Of a DNA stretch of 64,000 nt, positions 43,879-53,222 are shown in pieces. Each line of letters opens with the position of its first letter. Within the stretch, counting starts at the first letter, position 1. The stretch comes from Microbacterium halophytorum (lineage in GTDB: Bacteria > Actinomycetota > Actinomycetes > Actinomycetales > Microbacteriaceae). The DNA lies in the NCBI RefSeq assembly GCF_002970975.1, contig NZ_PNFA01000007.1, forward strand, positions 1-64,000, written 5' to 3'. The position numbers and the translations under genes were made by a program. A model generated the notes under the pieces. It ran no database searches, was not told the DNA's origin, and saw nothing but the letters and a program-made list of their open reading frames with translations.

Positions 43879-45398
43879 GCACCGACACCGACGAGCCGCC
43901 CGTCCGCAGACGCCGCCTCGGCTCATCCGCCGCCAGGGGGAGGCGCACGACCCCCGCCACGGCCTACGGTGAACTCATGGCACCGCAGATCGACCGCGCC
44001 GACGCCGGATCACCCGCGGCCCCGCCGCCGGCCGCCAGCGCCGACGAGCCCGCCGCGACGGGCGTCGCCGACGCCCCAGCAGGCGACAGCGCCCGCACCG
44101 AGCCGACGCCCTCCTCCCCCGCCCGCTCCGCGCCGACGAGCCGCGAGCTCCGCCAGGACTACGCCCTGGCCGCCGGGATGTTCATCGCCGCGCTCGTCAG
44201 CGGCGCGCTGTCGTCCATCAGCGAGGCGTACGGTGAGCAGACGGCCGATCTGGTCTGGGTCATCCCGCTCAGCGTCGGCACCTGCCTCCCGCTCGCCGTT
44301 CGCAAGAAATACCCGATCACGGTCGCATTCGTGGTCTGCGCGTCGTACTTCCTCGGGGTCTCCTTCTACATCCCCGAGATGTTCGCGGGCAACATTGCGA
44401 TGTTCATCGCGATCTACACCGTCGGGGCGTGGACGAACGACCGACGCCGCGCTGCCGCCGCCCGTGCGATCATCATCGTCGGCATGGCCGTCTGGCTGCT
44501 CGTCTCGACGTACATGTCCATCGGCGACGCGGCTGACGACGCCGAGGTCGTAGCCGGCGCGATGTCGCCGCTCGTCGCCTTCATGCTGCTGAACTGGCTC
44601 ATCAACGGCGCGTACTTCGCCGGGGCGTACTTCATGGGGGACCACGCCTTCCGCGCCGCCCTGAACAGGCAGTCGCTGCAGCGCCTGACGCGCGAACTCG
44701 AGGAGGAGCGCGAGCTCGCCGCCGAGCAGGCCGTCGCGCTCGACCGCGTGCGCATCGCCAGGGAGCTCCACGACGTCGTCGGCCACCACGTGTCGGCCAT
44801 GGGCGTGCAGGCGGGCGCGGCCCGTACCGTGATGGCGACGGATCCGGATGCCGCGGAGGAAGTCCTCAAGGGCGTCGAGTCGAACGCCCGCACCGCGATC
44901 GATGAGCTGCACCACCTGCTCGACACCCTCCGTGACCCCTCCTCCGGCGGCGCGACGCCGTCGGCCCTCCACGTGGCCGATATCGCGGAGCTCGCGCGGC
45001 AGGCGAACGCGGCCGGGATGCGCACGACGTTCGCCGTGATCGGCGACACCGTGCCGCTCACCCCGCTGATCGAAACGAACCTGTACCGGATCGCCCAGGA
45101 GGCGCTGACGAACGCCAGGCGCCACGGCGGCCCCCACGCCGCCGCCGATGTGCGCCTGCGCTGGGCGTCGGACGCCGTCGAGCTCGAGGTCACCAACACC
45201 GGCCGCGTGCGGGCGGGCGCCCGCCCCGGCATCGGCCAGCTCGGCATGCGCGAGCGCGCGACGGCGATGGGCGGCGTCCTCCATTTCGGCCGTAGGGAAC
45301 CGGCAGGGGAGGGCGCGGTGGAGCGATCCGGCTACCTCGTCCGTGTCAGCGTCCCGCTCGGGGAGAACGGACAGCCGACGGGGGAGGGGCGGCGATGA
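43875..45398 (+). CDS. Sensor histidine kinase (second two-component system)
   Basis: This protein of up to 507 residues has a Pro/Ala-rich N-terminal extension, about four membrane helices (residues 95-260), a HisKA_3 domain with His299 in RIARELHDVVGHHVSAMG, and a HATPase domain (NLYRIAQEALTNARRHGGP; GQLGMRERATAMGG). GTG 43875 overlaps the xth stop; ATG 43977 is an alternative that would remove most of the extension. The regulator gene follows with an ATGA overlap. Confidence 0.92.
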   Translation: MSTDTDEPPVRRRRLGSSAARGRRTTPATAYGELMAPQIDRADAGSPAAPPPAASADEPAATGVADAPAGDSARTEPTPSSPARSAPTSRELRQDYALAAGMFIAALVSGALSSISEAYGEQTADLVWVIPLSVGTCLPLAVRKKYPITVAFVVCASYFLGVSFYIPEMFAGNIAMFIAIYTVGAWTNDRRRAAAARAIIIVGMAVWLLVSTYMSIGDAADDAEVVAGAMSPLVAFMLLNWLINGAYFAGAYFMGDHAFRAALNRQSLQRLTRELEEERELAAEQAVALDRVRIARELHDVVGHHVSAMGVQAGAARTVMATDPDAAEEVLKGVESNARTAIDELHHLLDTLRDPSSGGATPSALHVADIAELARQANAAGMRTTFAVIGDTVPLTPLIETNLYRIAQEALTNARRHGGPHAAADVRLRWASDAVELEVTNTGRVRAGARPGIGQLGMRERATAMGGVLHFGRREPAGEGAVERSGYLVRVSVPLGENGQPTGEGRR

Positions 45399-46207
45399 CC
45401 GCGCCGATCAGCGTGCTGCTCGTCGACGACCACAGCACCATGCGGATGGGGTTCCGGATGATCCTCGAGGCCAGCGGCATCGCGGTCTCCGGCGAGGCGG
45501 CGACGGGTCGCGAGGCGCTGCATGCCGTGCGCGGCATGCGTCCGGACGTGGTCTTCATGGACGTCCAGATGCCCGACCTCGACGGCATCGAGGCGACCAG
45601 GCTCATCCGGGCGGAGCTCGGCGACGACGGGCCGAGCATCGTGATCGTGACGACCTTCGATCGCGACGACTACCTGTTCTCGGCGCTGGAGGCGGGCGCG
45701 AGCGGTTTCCTGCTGAAGAACGCGGGCCCAGAGGAGCTCGTTCAGGCCGCGCGCTCCGCGGCATCCGGGGACGCGCTGCTTGCTCCCGAGGTCACGCGTC
45801 GCGTGATCGAGCGCTTCGCGACCGGCGGAACCGGGGCGCACGACGGCACGCAGCACGGCGGGACGGGCACGGCTGCGCGGGGGCGCGGGAGCGGGCCCGC
45901 CGCGCCCGGTCCCGCGACCGGCGCGCCCCCTACCACGGGAGCCCCGCCCGGGGCCGGATCACCAGCGGACGGCCGGCCGATGGCGGACCCCGTGAACGCG
46001 ACGGCACACGCCGCGATCTCGTTCACGGAGCGGGAGGCGGAGGTCCTGCGCCTCCTCGCCCGCGCGATGAGCAACGCCGAGATCGCTGCGGAGCTGTTCA
46101 TCGGCGACGCGACCGTGAAGACCCACGTCTCAAACGTGCTGCTGAAGCTCGGCGCCCGCGACCGCGTCGCCGCGGTCGTCTGGGCCCACCGCAACGGTTT
46201 CGCCTGA
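45395..46207 (+). CDS. NarL/FixJ family response regulator
   Basis: This 270-residue regulator pairs with the upstream kinase. The receiver domain has VLLVDDHSTMRMG, Asp56 in VVFMDVQMPDLDG and the Lys in GFLLKNAGPEE; the C-terminal LuxR domain has FTEREAEVLRLLARAMSNAEIA and ATVKTHVSNVLLKLG. The linker of about 65 residues is Gly/Ala/Pro-rich, longer than normal. Its ATG overlaps the kinase stop (ATGA). Confidence 0.94.
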   Translation: MTAPISVLLVDDHSTMRMGFRMILEASGIAVSGEAATGREALHAVRGMRPDVVFMDVQMPDLDGIEATRLIRAELGDDGPSIVIVTTFDRDDYLFSALEAGASGFLLKNAGPEELVQAARSAASGDALLAPEVTRRVIERFATGGTGAHDGTQHGGTGTAARGRGSGPAAPGPATGAPPTTGAPPGAGSPADGRPMADPVNATAHAAISFTEREAEVLRLLARAMSNAEIAAELFIGDATVKTHVSNVLLKLGARDRVAAVVWAHRNGFA

Positions 46208-46268
46208 CGCGGATCGCCCTCGCGCGGCGCTCTCAGCGGCCCCGGCCCACGCTGACGCACCACCTCCA

Positions 46269-46337
46269 CTTCGCCGCGGTCGCAAACTCCACGCTGCAAA
46301 CGCGATTCACGGAGCGTCGTTTGTCACCGCGGCGAAG
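46269..46337. repeat. Family C inverted-repeat element (copy 3, reversed)
   Basis: Left arm CTTCGCCGCGGTCGCAAAC (from 46269) is an imperfect complement of the right arm ending at 46337 (GTTTGTCACCGCGGCGAAG). Bases 46300-46337 recur at 46469-46506 with 3 differences in 38. It follows the response regulator. The 412-bp gap 46208-46619 otherwise holds copy 4, a terminator for the opposing gene, and no recognisable gene. Confidence 0.75.
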
Positions 46338-46446
46338 TCGCTCGTGACCTGGGCCCAGTTGAACCGTCGGCTCCGCAACTCAGATACCCGGCGCCGCGCA
46401 GCGCAGATCGACCACCGTAGAGGGACCGGCCGCCCCCAACTCGCGC

Positions 46447-46506
46447 CGTCGCAGATTCCGCGCGGCAGACGCGATTCATAGAGCGTCGTTTGTCACCGCG
46501 TCGAAG
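46447..46506. repeat. Family C inverted-repeat element (copy 4, reversed)
   Basis: The right arm (46469-46506) is a 35/38 copy of that in copy 3, including GCGTCGTTTGTCACCGCG. The left arm (GCCGTCGCAGATTCCGCG) is more diverged, so only a partial stem can form. Its closeness to copy 3 suggests local duplication. Confidence 0.65.
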
Positions 46507-46569
46507 CCGTTCGTGACTTGCCAGCGCCGAACGTCGACCCCGTGCAGAGGAACCCCGCACGACGCAGAA

Positions 46570-46598
46570 CGCCCGCCCCGCGCGCGGCGGGGCGGGCG
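46570..46598 (-). terminator. GC-rich hairpin after the FMN reductase gene
   Basis: CGCCCGCCCCG (46570-46580) pairs perfectly with CGGGGCGGGCG (46588-46598) around 7 bases. It starts 22 bp after the stop of the minus-strand FMN reductase gene. No T-run follows. Confidence 0.7.
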
Positions 46599-46619
46599 TA
46601 TGCCGCTAGAGGTATGCGC

Positions 46620-47177
46620 TTACGCGTTGGCCTTCTCGACCCGGGCGACGAGCCCCAGGAACGCGTCGAGGTACGACTGCAGGAACGCCTTCGTGCCCTC
46701 GTTGGTGATCTCGCGGTCATCGGTGATGAGGCCGGGCGCGACCTGCACGAAGCCCTCCGGCTGGCCCATCACGATCGCGTTGACGTGGCTCAGCACGGCC
46801 TTGAGGTGCTGCTGCGCCGCCGCAGTGCCGATCGCACCGGGCGAGCCGCCGAGCACGGCGACGGGCTTGCCCCCGAACGAGAACGAGCCGTACGGGCGGC
46901 TCGCCCACTCGATCGCGTTCTTGAGCACACCGGGGATCGAGCGGTTGTACTCGGGCGTGACGATCACGATGCCGTCGACCGACTCGATGTGGTTCTTGAA
47001 GTCCGTGCCGACCTGCGGGAACTCGGCGTCGTAGTCGGCCGAGTAGAACGGCAGGTCCTTGATCGCGATCTCCTCGAACTCGACGCCCTCCGGCGCGAGC
47101 TTCGCGAGGGCCTCCGCGAGGGTGCGGTTGAGCGAGGTGCTCGAGATGCTGCCGACGATGTAGCCGATCTTGGTCAC
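46620..47177 (-). CDS. NADPH-dependent FMN reductase
   Basis: This 185-residue flavodoxin-like enzyme reduces FMN, quinones or azo compounds with NAD(P)H. Family signatures are GSISSTSLNRTLAEAL near the start and TPEYNRSIPGVLKNAIEW around residue 72, followed by GGKPVAVLGGSPGAIGTAAAQ. Start GTG 47177 has AAGGAG 8 bases upstream. It is transcribed alone; the next gene upstream is divergent. Confidence 0.92.
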   Translation of the reverse strand: MTKIGYIVGSISSTSLNRTLAEALAKLAPEGVEFEEIAIKDLPFYSADYDAEFPQVGTDFKNHIESVDGIVIVTPEYNRSIPGVLKNAIEWASRPYGSFSFGGKPVAVLGGSPGAIGTAAAQQHLKAVLSHVNAIVMGQPEGFVQVAPGLITDDREITNEGTKAFLQSYLDAFLGLVARVEKANA

Positions 47178-47446
47178 GGATGATCTCCTTCTGATCCGGG
47201 GCCGGGCGTCGCCGGCGGTACGCGCAGGTGGAGCACCCGCGGACACGATCCTATTCCCGTGCATATGATCACGGACTGTGCGCGCCGCCGGCAGCGCTCC
47301 TCCGAATGACCCGCGCCTGCGGCCCGATGCCTTGCCCCGACGGCTCCCCCTTCCGGAGGACGCCGCAGATCTCCGCCTGGCGGGGGAGGCCCCGCCGGCG
47401 CCCGCCTCAATACCGTGGGAGCACGACACAGCGAAAGGGGGCCGCG

Positions 47447-48331
47447 ATGCTGACGCTGAGCGGAATCACCAAGAACTACGGCGAGCGCCGTGTGCTCGAC
47501 GGCGTGGGCTTCGACGTCGCGCCGGGGAGGCTGACGGGCTTCGTCGGCGGCAACGGCGCCGGAAAGACCACGACGATGCGCATCGTGCTGGGCCTGCTCG
47601 AGTACGAGGGCGGCAGCGTGACGCTCGGCGGGCGGCCCGTCACCGTCGCCGACCGGCGCCGCTTCGGATACATGCCGGAGGAGCGCGGGCTGTACCCGAA
47701 GATGAAGGTGCTCGACCACATCGTGTACCTCGCCCGGCTGCACGGCTTCACCCGCGCCGACGCGACGGAGCGCGCCACCGCCATCCTCGAACAGCTCGGC
47801 CTCGGCGAGAGGCTCCGCGACAACATCGAGGCGCTCTCGCTGGGCAACCAGCAGCGCGCCCAGATCGCGGCGGCCCTCGTGCACGATCCGGATGTCCTCA
47901 TCCTCGACGAGCCGTTCAGCGGCCTCGACCCGCTCGCGGTCGAGGTGGTCGCCGGCGTTCTCCAGGACCGCGCCGCCGCGGGCGCATCGGTGCTCTTCTC
48001 CTCCCATCAGCTCGACGTCGTCGAGCGCCTGTGCGACGACCTCGTCATCATCGCGGGAGGCACCGTGCGGGCGTCCGGCCCCCGCGAGCAGCTGCGCCAA
48101 CAGCACTCGACGCGCCGCTTCGAGATCCTCACGGGCGCCGACATCGGCTGGCTCCGGGCGGAGACCGGCATCGAGGTCGTCGACTTCGACGGCGGCTACG
48201 CGCTCTTCGACGCCGCAGACGACGCGGCTGCCCAGCGCGTCCTCCAGCGGGCCGTCGCCGCGGGCGACGTCGCCAGCTTCAGCCCCCAGCAGCCCTCGCT
48301 CGCCCAGATCTTCAAGGAGGTCATCCGATGA
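47447..48331 (+). CDS. natA: ABC transporter ATP-binding protein (NatA-like)
   Basis: This 294-residue ATPase has Walker A GGNGAGKTTT, signature LSLGNQQRAQIA, Walker B VLILDEPFSGLDP, and a C-terminal extension of about 75 residues typical of the Na+/drug exporter NatA group. ATG 47447 (MLTLSGITKNYG) follows GAAAGGGGGCCGCG. The permease gene starts within its last codons (ATGA). Substrate not known. Confidence 0.92.
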   Translation: MLTLSGITKNYGERRVLDGVGFDVAPGRLTGFVGGNGAGKTTTMRIVLGLLEYEGGSVTLGGRPVTVADRRRFGYMPEERGLYPKMKVLDHIVYLARLHGFTRADATERATAILEQLGLGERLRDNIEALSLGNQQRAQIAAALVHDPDVLILDEPFSGLDPLAVEVVAGVLQDRAAAGASVLFSSHQLDVVERLCDDLVIIAGGTVRASGPREQLRQQHSTRRFEILTGADIGWLRAETGIEVVDFDGGYALFDAADDAAAQRVLQRAVAAGDVASFSPQQPSLAQIFKEVIR

Positions 48332-49419
48332 ACGCCCCGAGCTCCGTCTCGACGCCGCAAGCCGCCTGGCTCGTCGCCGAGCGCGACATCGTCTCGCGCC
48401 TGCGCAGCAAGGCCTTCCTCATCTCGACCCTCATCCTGGTGCTGATCGCAGTCGGCGGCATCATCTGGATGGGGATCGCGGGGAACATGACCTCGGCGAC
48501 GCCCGTCGCCGCCACACCGGAATCCGCGCAGATGCTGCCGGACACCGAGGAGCTCGAGGTCACCGAGGTCACCGACCGAGCGGCGGGGGAGCAGCTGGTG
48601 CGCGACGGCGACGTCGACGCCCTCGTTCTGCCCAGCGCCGACTCTCCGACGGGCGTCGAGGTCGTCGCGCTCGAGGAGGCGCCGGAGGGTCTGGTCACGA
48701 TGCTCGCCGTGCAGCCCCAGGTCACGCTCCTCGACGACGCCGCCGTCCCGTTCTTCCTCCGGTACATGCTCGGCATCGTGTTCGGTGTGCTGTTCATGGG
48801 CATCACGCTGACGTTCGCGATGCCGATCTCGACGGCCGTCGTCGAGGAGAAGCAGACCCGCGTCGTCGAGATCCTCATCTCGACCGTCTCGGCCCGCGCC
48901 CTGCTGGCCGGCAAGGTCATCGGCAACCTGATCCTCGCCCTGGGCCAGATCCTCGTGCTCGCTGCGGCATCGATCGCGGCGCTGGCGTTCACGGGCCAGA
49001 GCGACGTCGTCACCGACTTCGGCGCCCCGGTCGCGTGGTTCGCGCTCTTCTTCGCGCTCGGGTTCCTGCTCCTGTCGGCGATGTTCGCCGCGGCCGGCTC
49101 GATGGTCTCGCGCCAGGAGGACATCTCGCCGACCGTGATGCCGGTGATGTACCTCGTGATGCTGCCGTACTTCCTCGTGATCGTGCTCGGCGACAACCCG
49201 CTCGTGATGACGATCATGTCGTACGTGCCGTTCTCGGCGCCCGTCGCGATGCCCGTCAGGCTCTTCTTCGACGAGGCGGCGTGGTGGGAGCCGCTCGCAT
49301 CGCTCGGGATCATGGTCGTCACCTGCGTCGCGGTGATCGCCCTCGGCGCCCGCATCTACGAGAACTCGCTGCTCAAGATGGGCGCGCGCGTGAAGCTCGG
49401 CGAGGCGCTGAAGAAGTAA
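48328..49419 (+). CDS. natB: ABC-2 type permease (NatB-like)
   Basis: This 363-residue membrane protein has one N-terminal helix (LISTLILVLIAVGGIIWMG), an extracellular domain of about 120 residues, then five C-terminal helices, the architecture of NatB/YhaP. The segment VVEEKQTRVVEILISTVSARALLAGKV is the conserved coupling region. It forms the exporter with the upstream ATPase and ends at a strong hairpin. Confidence 0.9.
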   Translation: MNAPSSVSTPQAAWLVAERDIVSRLRSKAFLISTLILVLIAVGGIIWMGIAGNMTSATPVAATPESAQMLPDTEELEVTEVTDRAAGEQLVRDGDVDALVLPSADSPTGVEVVALEEAPEGLVTMLAVQPQVTLLDDAAVPFFLRYMLGIVFGVLFMGITLTFAMPISTAVVEEKQTRVVEILISTVSARALLAGKVIGNLILALGQILVLAAASIAALAFTGQSDVVTDFGAPVAWFALFFALGFLLLSAMFAAAGSMVSRQEDISPTVMPVMYLVMLPYFLVIVLGDNPLVMTIMSYVPFSAPVAMPVRLFFDEAAWWEPLASLGIMVVTCVAVIALGARIYENSLLKMGARVKLGEALKK

Positions 49420-49425
49420 CTCCGA

Positions 49426-49488
49426 CGCAGAAATGCCGCTTACTGCTCGAAACCCCGGGTCGGGGGAGCAGTAAGCGGCATTTCTGCG
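49426..49488. terminator. Perfect 23-bp hairpin between natB and clpB
   Basis: Arms at 49426-49448 and 49466-49488 are perfectly complementary, with 17 bases between that contain CCCC and GGGG words able to extend the stem. It starts 6 bp after the natB stop and ends 13 bp before the clpB stop, so it would serve both convergent genes. No T-run. Confidence 0.88.
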
Positions 49489-49501
49489 CCGCCGAGCGGG
49501 G

Positions 49502-51637
<2,136 letters not shown>

Positions 51638-51690
51638 TGCCCCTCCCGCGGCCGTGTCGACGATCCGGATGCTCACCACCCGGATTCAAA

Positions 51691-51711
51691 CTTGAGTCTA
51701 GCAAGCTCAAG
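51691..51711 (-). promoter_or_regulatory. HAIR element (HspR operator) upstream of clpB
   Basis: CTTGAGT (51691-51697), seven bases, then GCTCAAG (51705-51711) matches the HspR-associated inverted repeat CTTGAGT-N7-ACTCAAG with one mismatch. It is 54 bp upstream of the clpB start. In Streptomyces and Mycobacterium HspR with DnaK represses dnaK and clpB operons through this site. hspR is not in the window. Confidence 0.92.
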
Positions 51712-51770
51712 TTTAGCAGGCAGTGTTCTCGGAGCAAAGCCCGGCCCGGAACATTCACCGCGCCGCCGAA

Positions 51771-51864
51771 CACTACGCAGTCGATCCCGCCCACCCGCCT
51801 CCGGCCACCCCCAGGAATCCGCGGCACCGGCGCTGCCCCGCGAGCGTCTCCTGCATTGTGTCGG
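51771..51864. repeat. Family A inverted-repeat element (copy 4)
   Basis: CACTACGCAGTCGAT (51771-51785) differs from the family A left arm at one position in the shared part; the right end holds CTGCATTGTG (51851-51860). The centre is not similar to other copies. It lies after the ArsA-like ATPase gene and upstream of clpB. Confidence 0.6.
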
Positions 51865-51894
51865 CGCCGCCGGTCGGCCGCCCACGCGGCCCGC

Positions 51895-52866
51895 TCAGCG
51901 AGACGCGGTGAGCGCGTCGGCGAGCTCCGTGAGCGCTGGCAGTCCGATGAGGGCGTCGACCTGCGGGATGCGGGTAACGGGGGCGCCGAGGTCGAGCCCG
52001 TCGAGCTCGGCTTCCTCCCTCTCGCGGCGCGCCGGGAGCGCGTCGGCGGGGGAGAGGCGGTTCGCGACGACGCCGACGAGCCCGACTCCGAGGTGCTCGA
52101 GCTGGGCGGCGACCTCGCGGCTCTCGGCGATCGGCATGGGCTCGGCGACCGTGACGAGCACGAACCCGACGCGCGCCGGGTCGACGAGCGCGTCGCGCAT
52201 GAGCGAGAACCGCGCCCGGCGCTTCAGCAGCACGCGGCGCAGCTCGGCATCGCGGTCGGAGGTGTCCTTCGTGCCGCCCAGCGCGCCGTACGCCGCCGAG
52301 TAGCGCTCGGAGCGGTCGCGGTTCGCGAGCAGCTTCTCCGTCCATCCGGTCATCCGCTCCGGCATCGCCAACAGGTGCAGCGTGTGCCCGGATGGGGCGG
52401 TGTCGAACACGACGAGGTCGTAGCGGTCCAGCCCGGTCTCGAGTGTCTCGGCGACGCGCTCGAGCACGGCCGACTCGTGCGTGCCCGGCGCCTCGCGCGC
52501 CGACTCGAGGTGCTCGCGGGCGGCCCTGTGCAGTCGGTCGGGGAGCAGCCGCTCCATCGTGCCCCGCACGGCGCGCAGGTGCGCGTCGACGGTTCCGGCG
52601 GGGTCGATCTCGATGCCGTCGACGCGGCCGGTCGCTTCCTGGCCGCCGGCGCCGCCCGTCGCCCGCCACAGCTCGACGGGGTCGTCGCCCACCGGCGCCT
52701 CCCACAGGTGGCCGAGGTTGTGGGCGGGGTCCGTCGAGACGACCAGCACGCGGGCGCCCTCGCGCGCCCTCGCGAGGGCGAGCGATGACGCGATCGACGT
52801 CTTGCCGACGCCGCCCTTGCCGCCCACGAAGACGGCCCGCAGGCCTGCGATGTCGTTCAGCAGCAT
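51895..52866 (-). CDS. ArsA/GET3-like ATPase of the cstA cluster
   Basis: This 323-residue protein has the deviant Walker A GGKGGVGKTS near residue 15, switch I region STDPAHNLGHLW and switch II YDLVVFDTAPSGHTLHLL. It is a single ATPase unit, as in GET3 and in many bacterial anion-pump homologues. No arsenical pump or arsR gene is nearby. Instead it follows cstA and a small protein ending in two cysteines, so a role with that membrane transporter, rather than arsenic export, is the better inference. Confidence 0.88.
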   Translation of the reverse strand: MLLNDIAGLRAVFVGGKGGVGKTSIASSLALARAREGARVLVVSTDPAHNLGHLWEAPVGDDPVELWRATGGAGGQEATGRVDGIEIDPAGTVDAHLRAVRGTMERLLPDRLHRAAREHLESAREAPGTHESAVLERVAETLETGLDRYDLVVFDTAPSGHTLHLLAMPERMTGWTEKLLANRDRSERYSAAYGALGGTKDTSDRDAELRRVLLKRRARFSLMRDALVDPARVGFVLVTVAEPMPIAESREVAAQLEHLGVGLVGVVANRLSPADALPARREREEAELDGLDLGAPVTRIPQVDALIGLPALTELADALTASR

Positions 52867-52936
52867 CCGGTTCTCCGTTCGGCGCCGACGGGTTCATCGC
52901 GCGCTGAGCCGCGCGGGGCCGCCCGCCCCGCACGGC

Positions 52937-53218
52937 TCAGCAGCACGAGATGTGGTCCAGGGGTGAGCGCTCCATGCCGGCGCGGGTGTGCCACTCGTGG
53001 AAGTCGTCGTAGACCGCCGGCAGCAGCTCGGCCGTGTAGTAGGCGGCGGGGTCGGGCACGCCGAGCGATTCGGCGAGCACGACGAGCATGAAGTGGTCGT
53101 CCTCGTCGCGCCGGGCCACGGCGAACGTCTTCCGGTAGGGGCCCGCGTAGAACTCCTCGAGCCCCCGCGTGAACGCCCGCCACCGGCTCCGCAGTCGGGC
53201 CCAGCGCGACGAGGTCAT
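52937..53218 (-). CDS. Small protein with C-terminal Cys-Cys (cory-CC-star type)
   Basis: This 93-residue soluble protein has aromatic/basic N-terminal sequence (RWRAFTRGLEEFYAGPYRKTF), a histidine-rich end (YDDFHEWHTRAG) and stops with HISCC, two cysteines as the last residues. It fits the family known as cory-CC-star, seen in actinobacteria beside CstA. It lies 4 bp after cstA and 70 bp before the ArsA-like gene, in the slot that YbdD/YjiX takes in other bacteria. The di-cysteine could bind a metal or be modified. Function unknown. Confidence 0.8.
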   Translation of the reverse strand: MTSSRWARLRSRWRAFTRGLEEFYAGPYRKTFAVARRDEDDHFMLVVLAESLGVPDPAAYYTAELLPAVYDDFHEWHTRAGMERSPLDHISCC

Positions 53219-53222
53219 CCGG

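Noticed and set aside
47278..48327. Long in-frame N-terminal extension of the natB permease
   Set aside because: The 350 extra codons overlap natA entirely and are low-complexity; the ATG at 48328 overlaps the natA stop as expected for a coupled pair.
51895..52866. Arsenical efflux ATPase (ArsA) as a resistance gene
   Set aside because: There is no arsB, arsR, arsC or arsD nearby, the protein is a single ATPase unit, and the neighbours are cstA and a di-cysteine protein.
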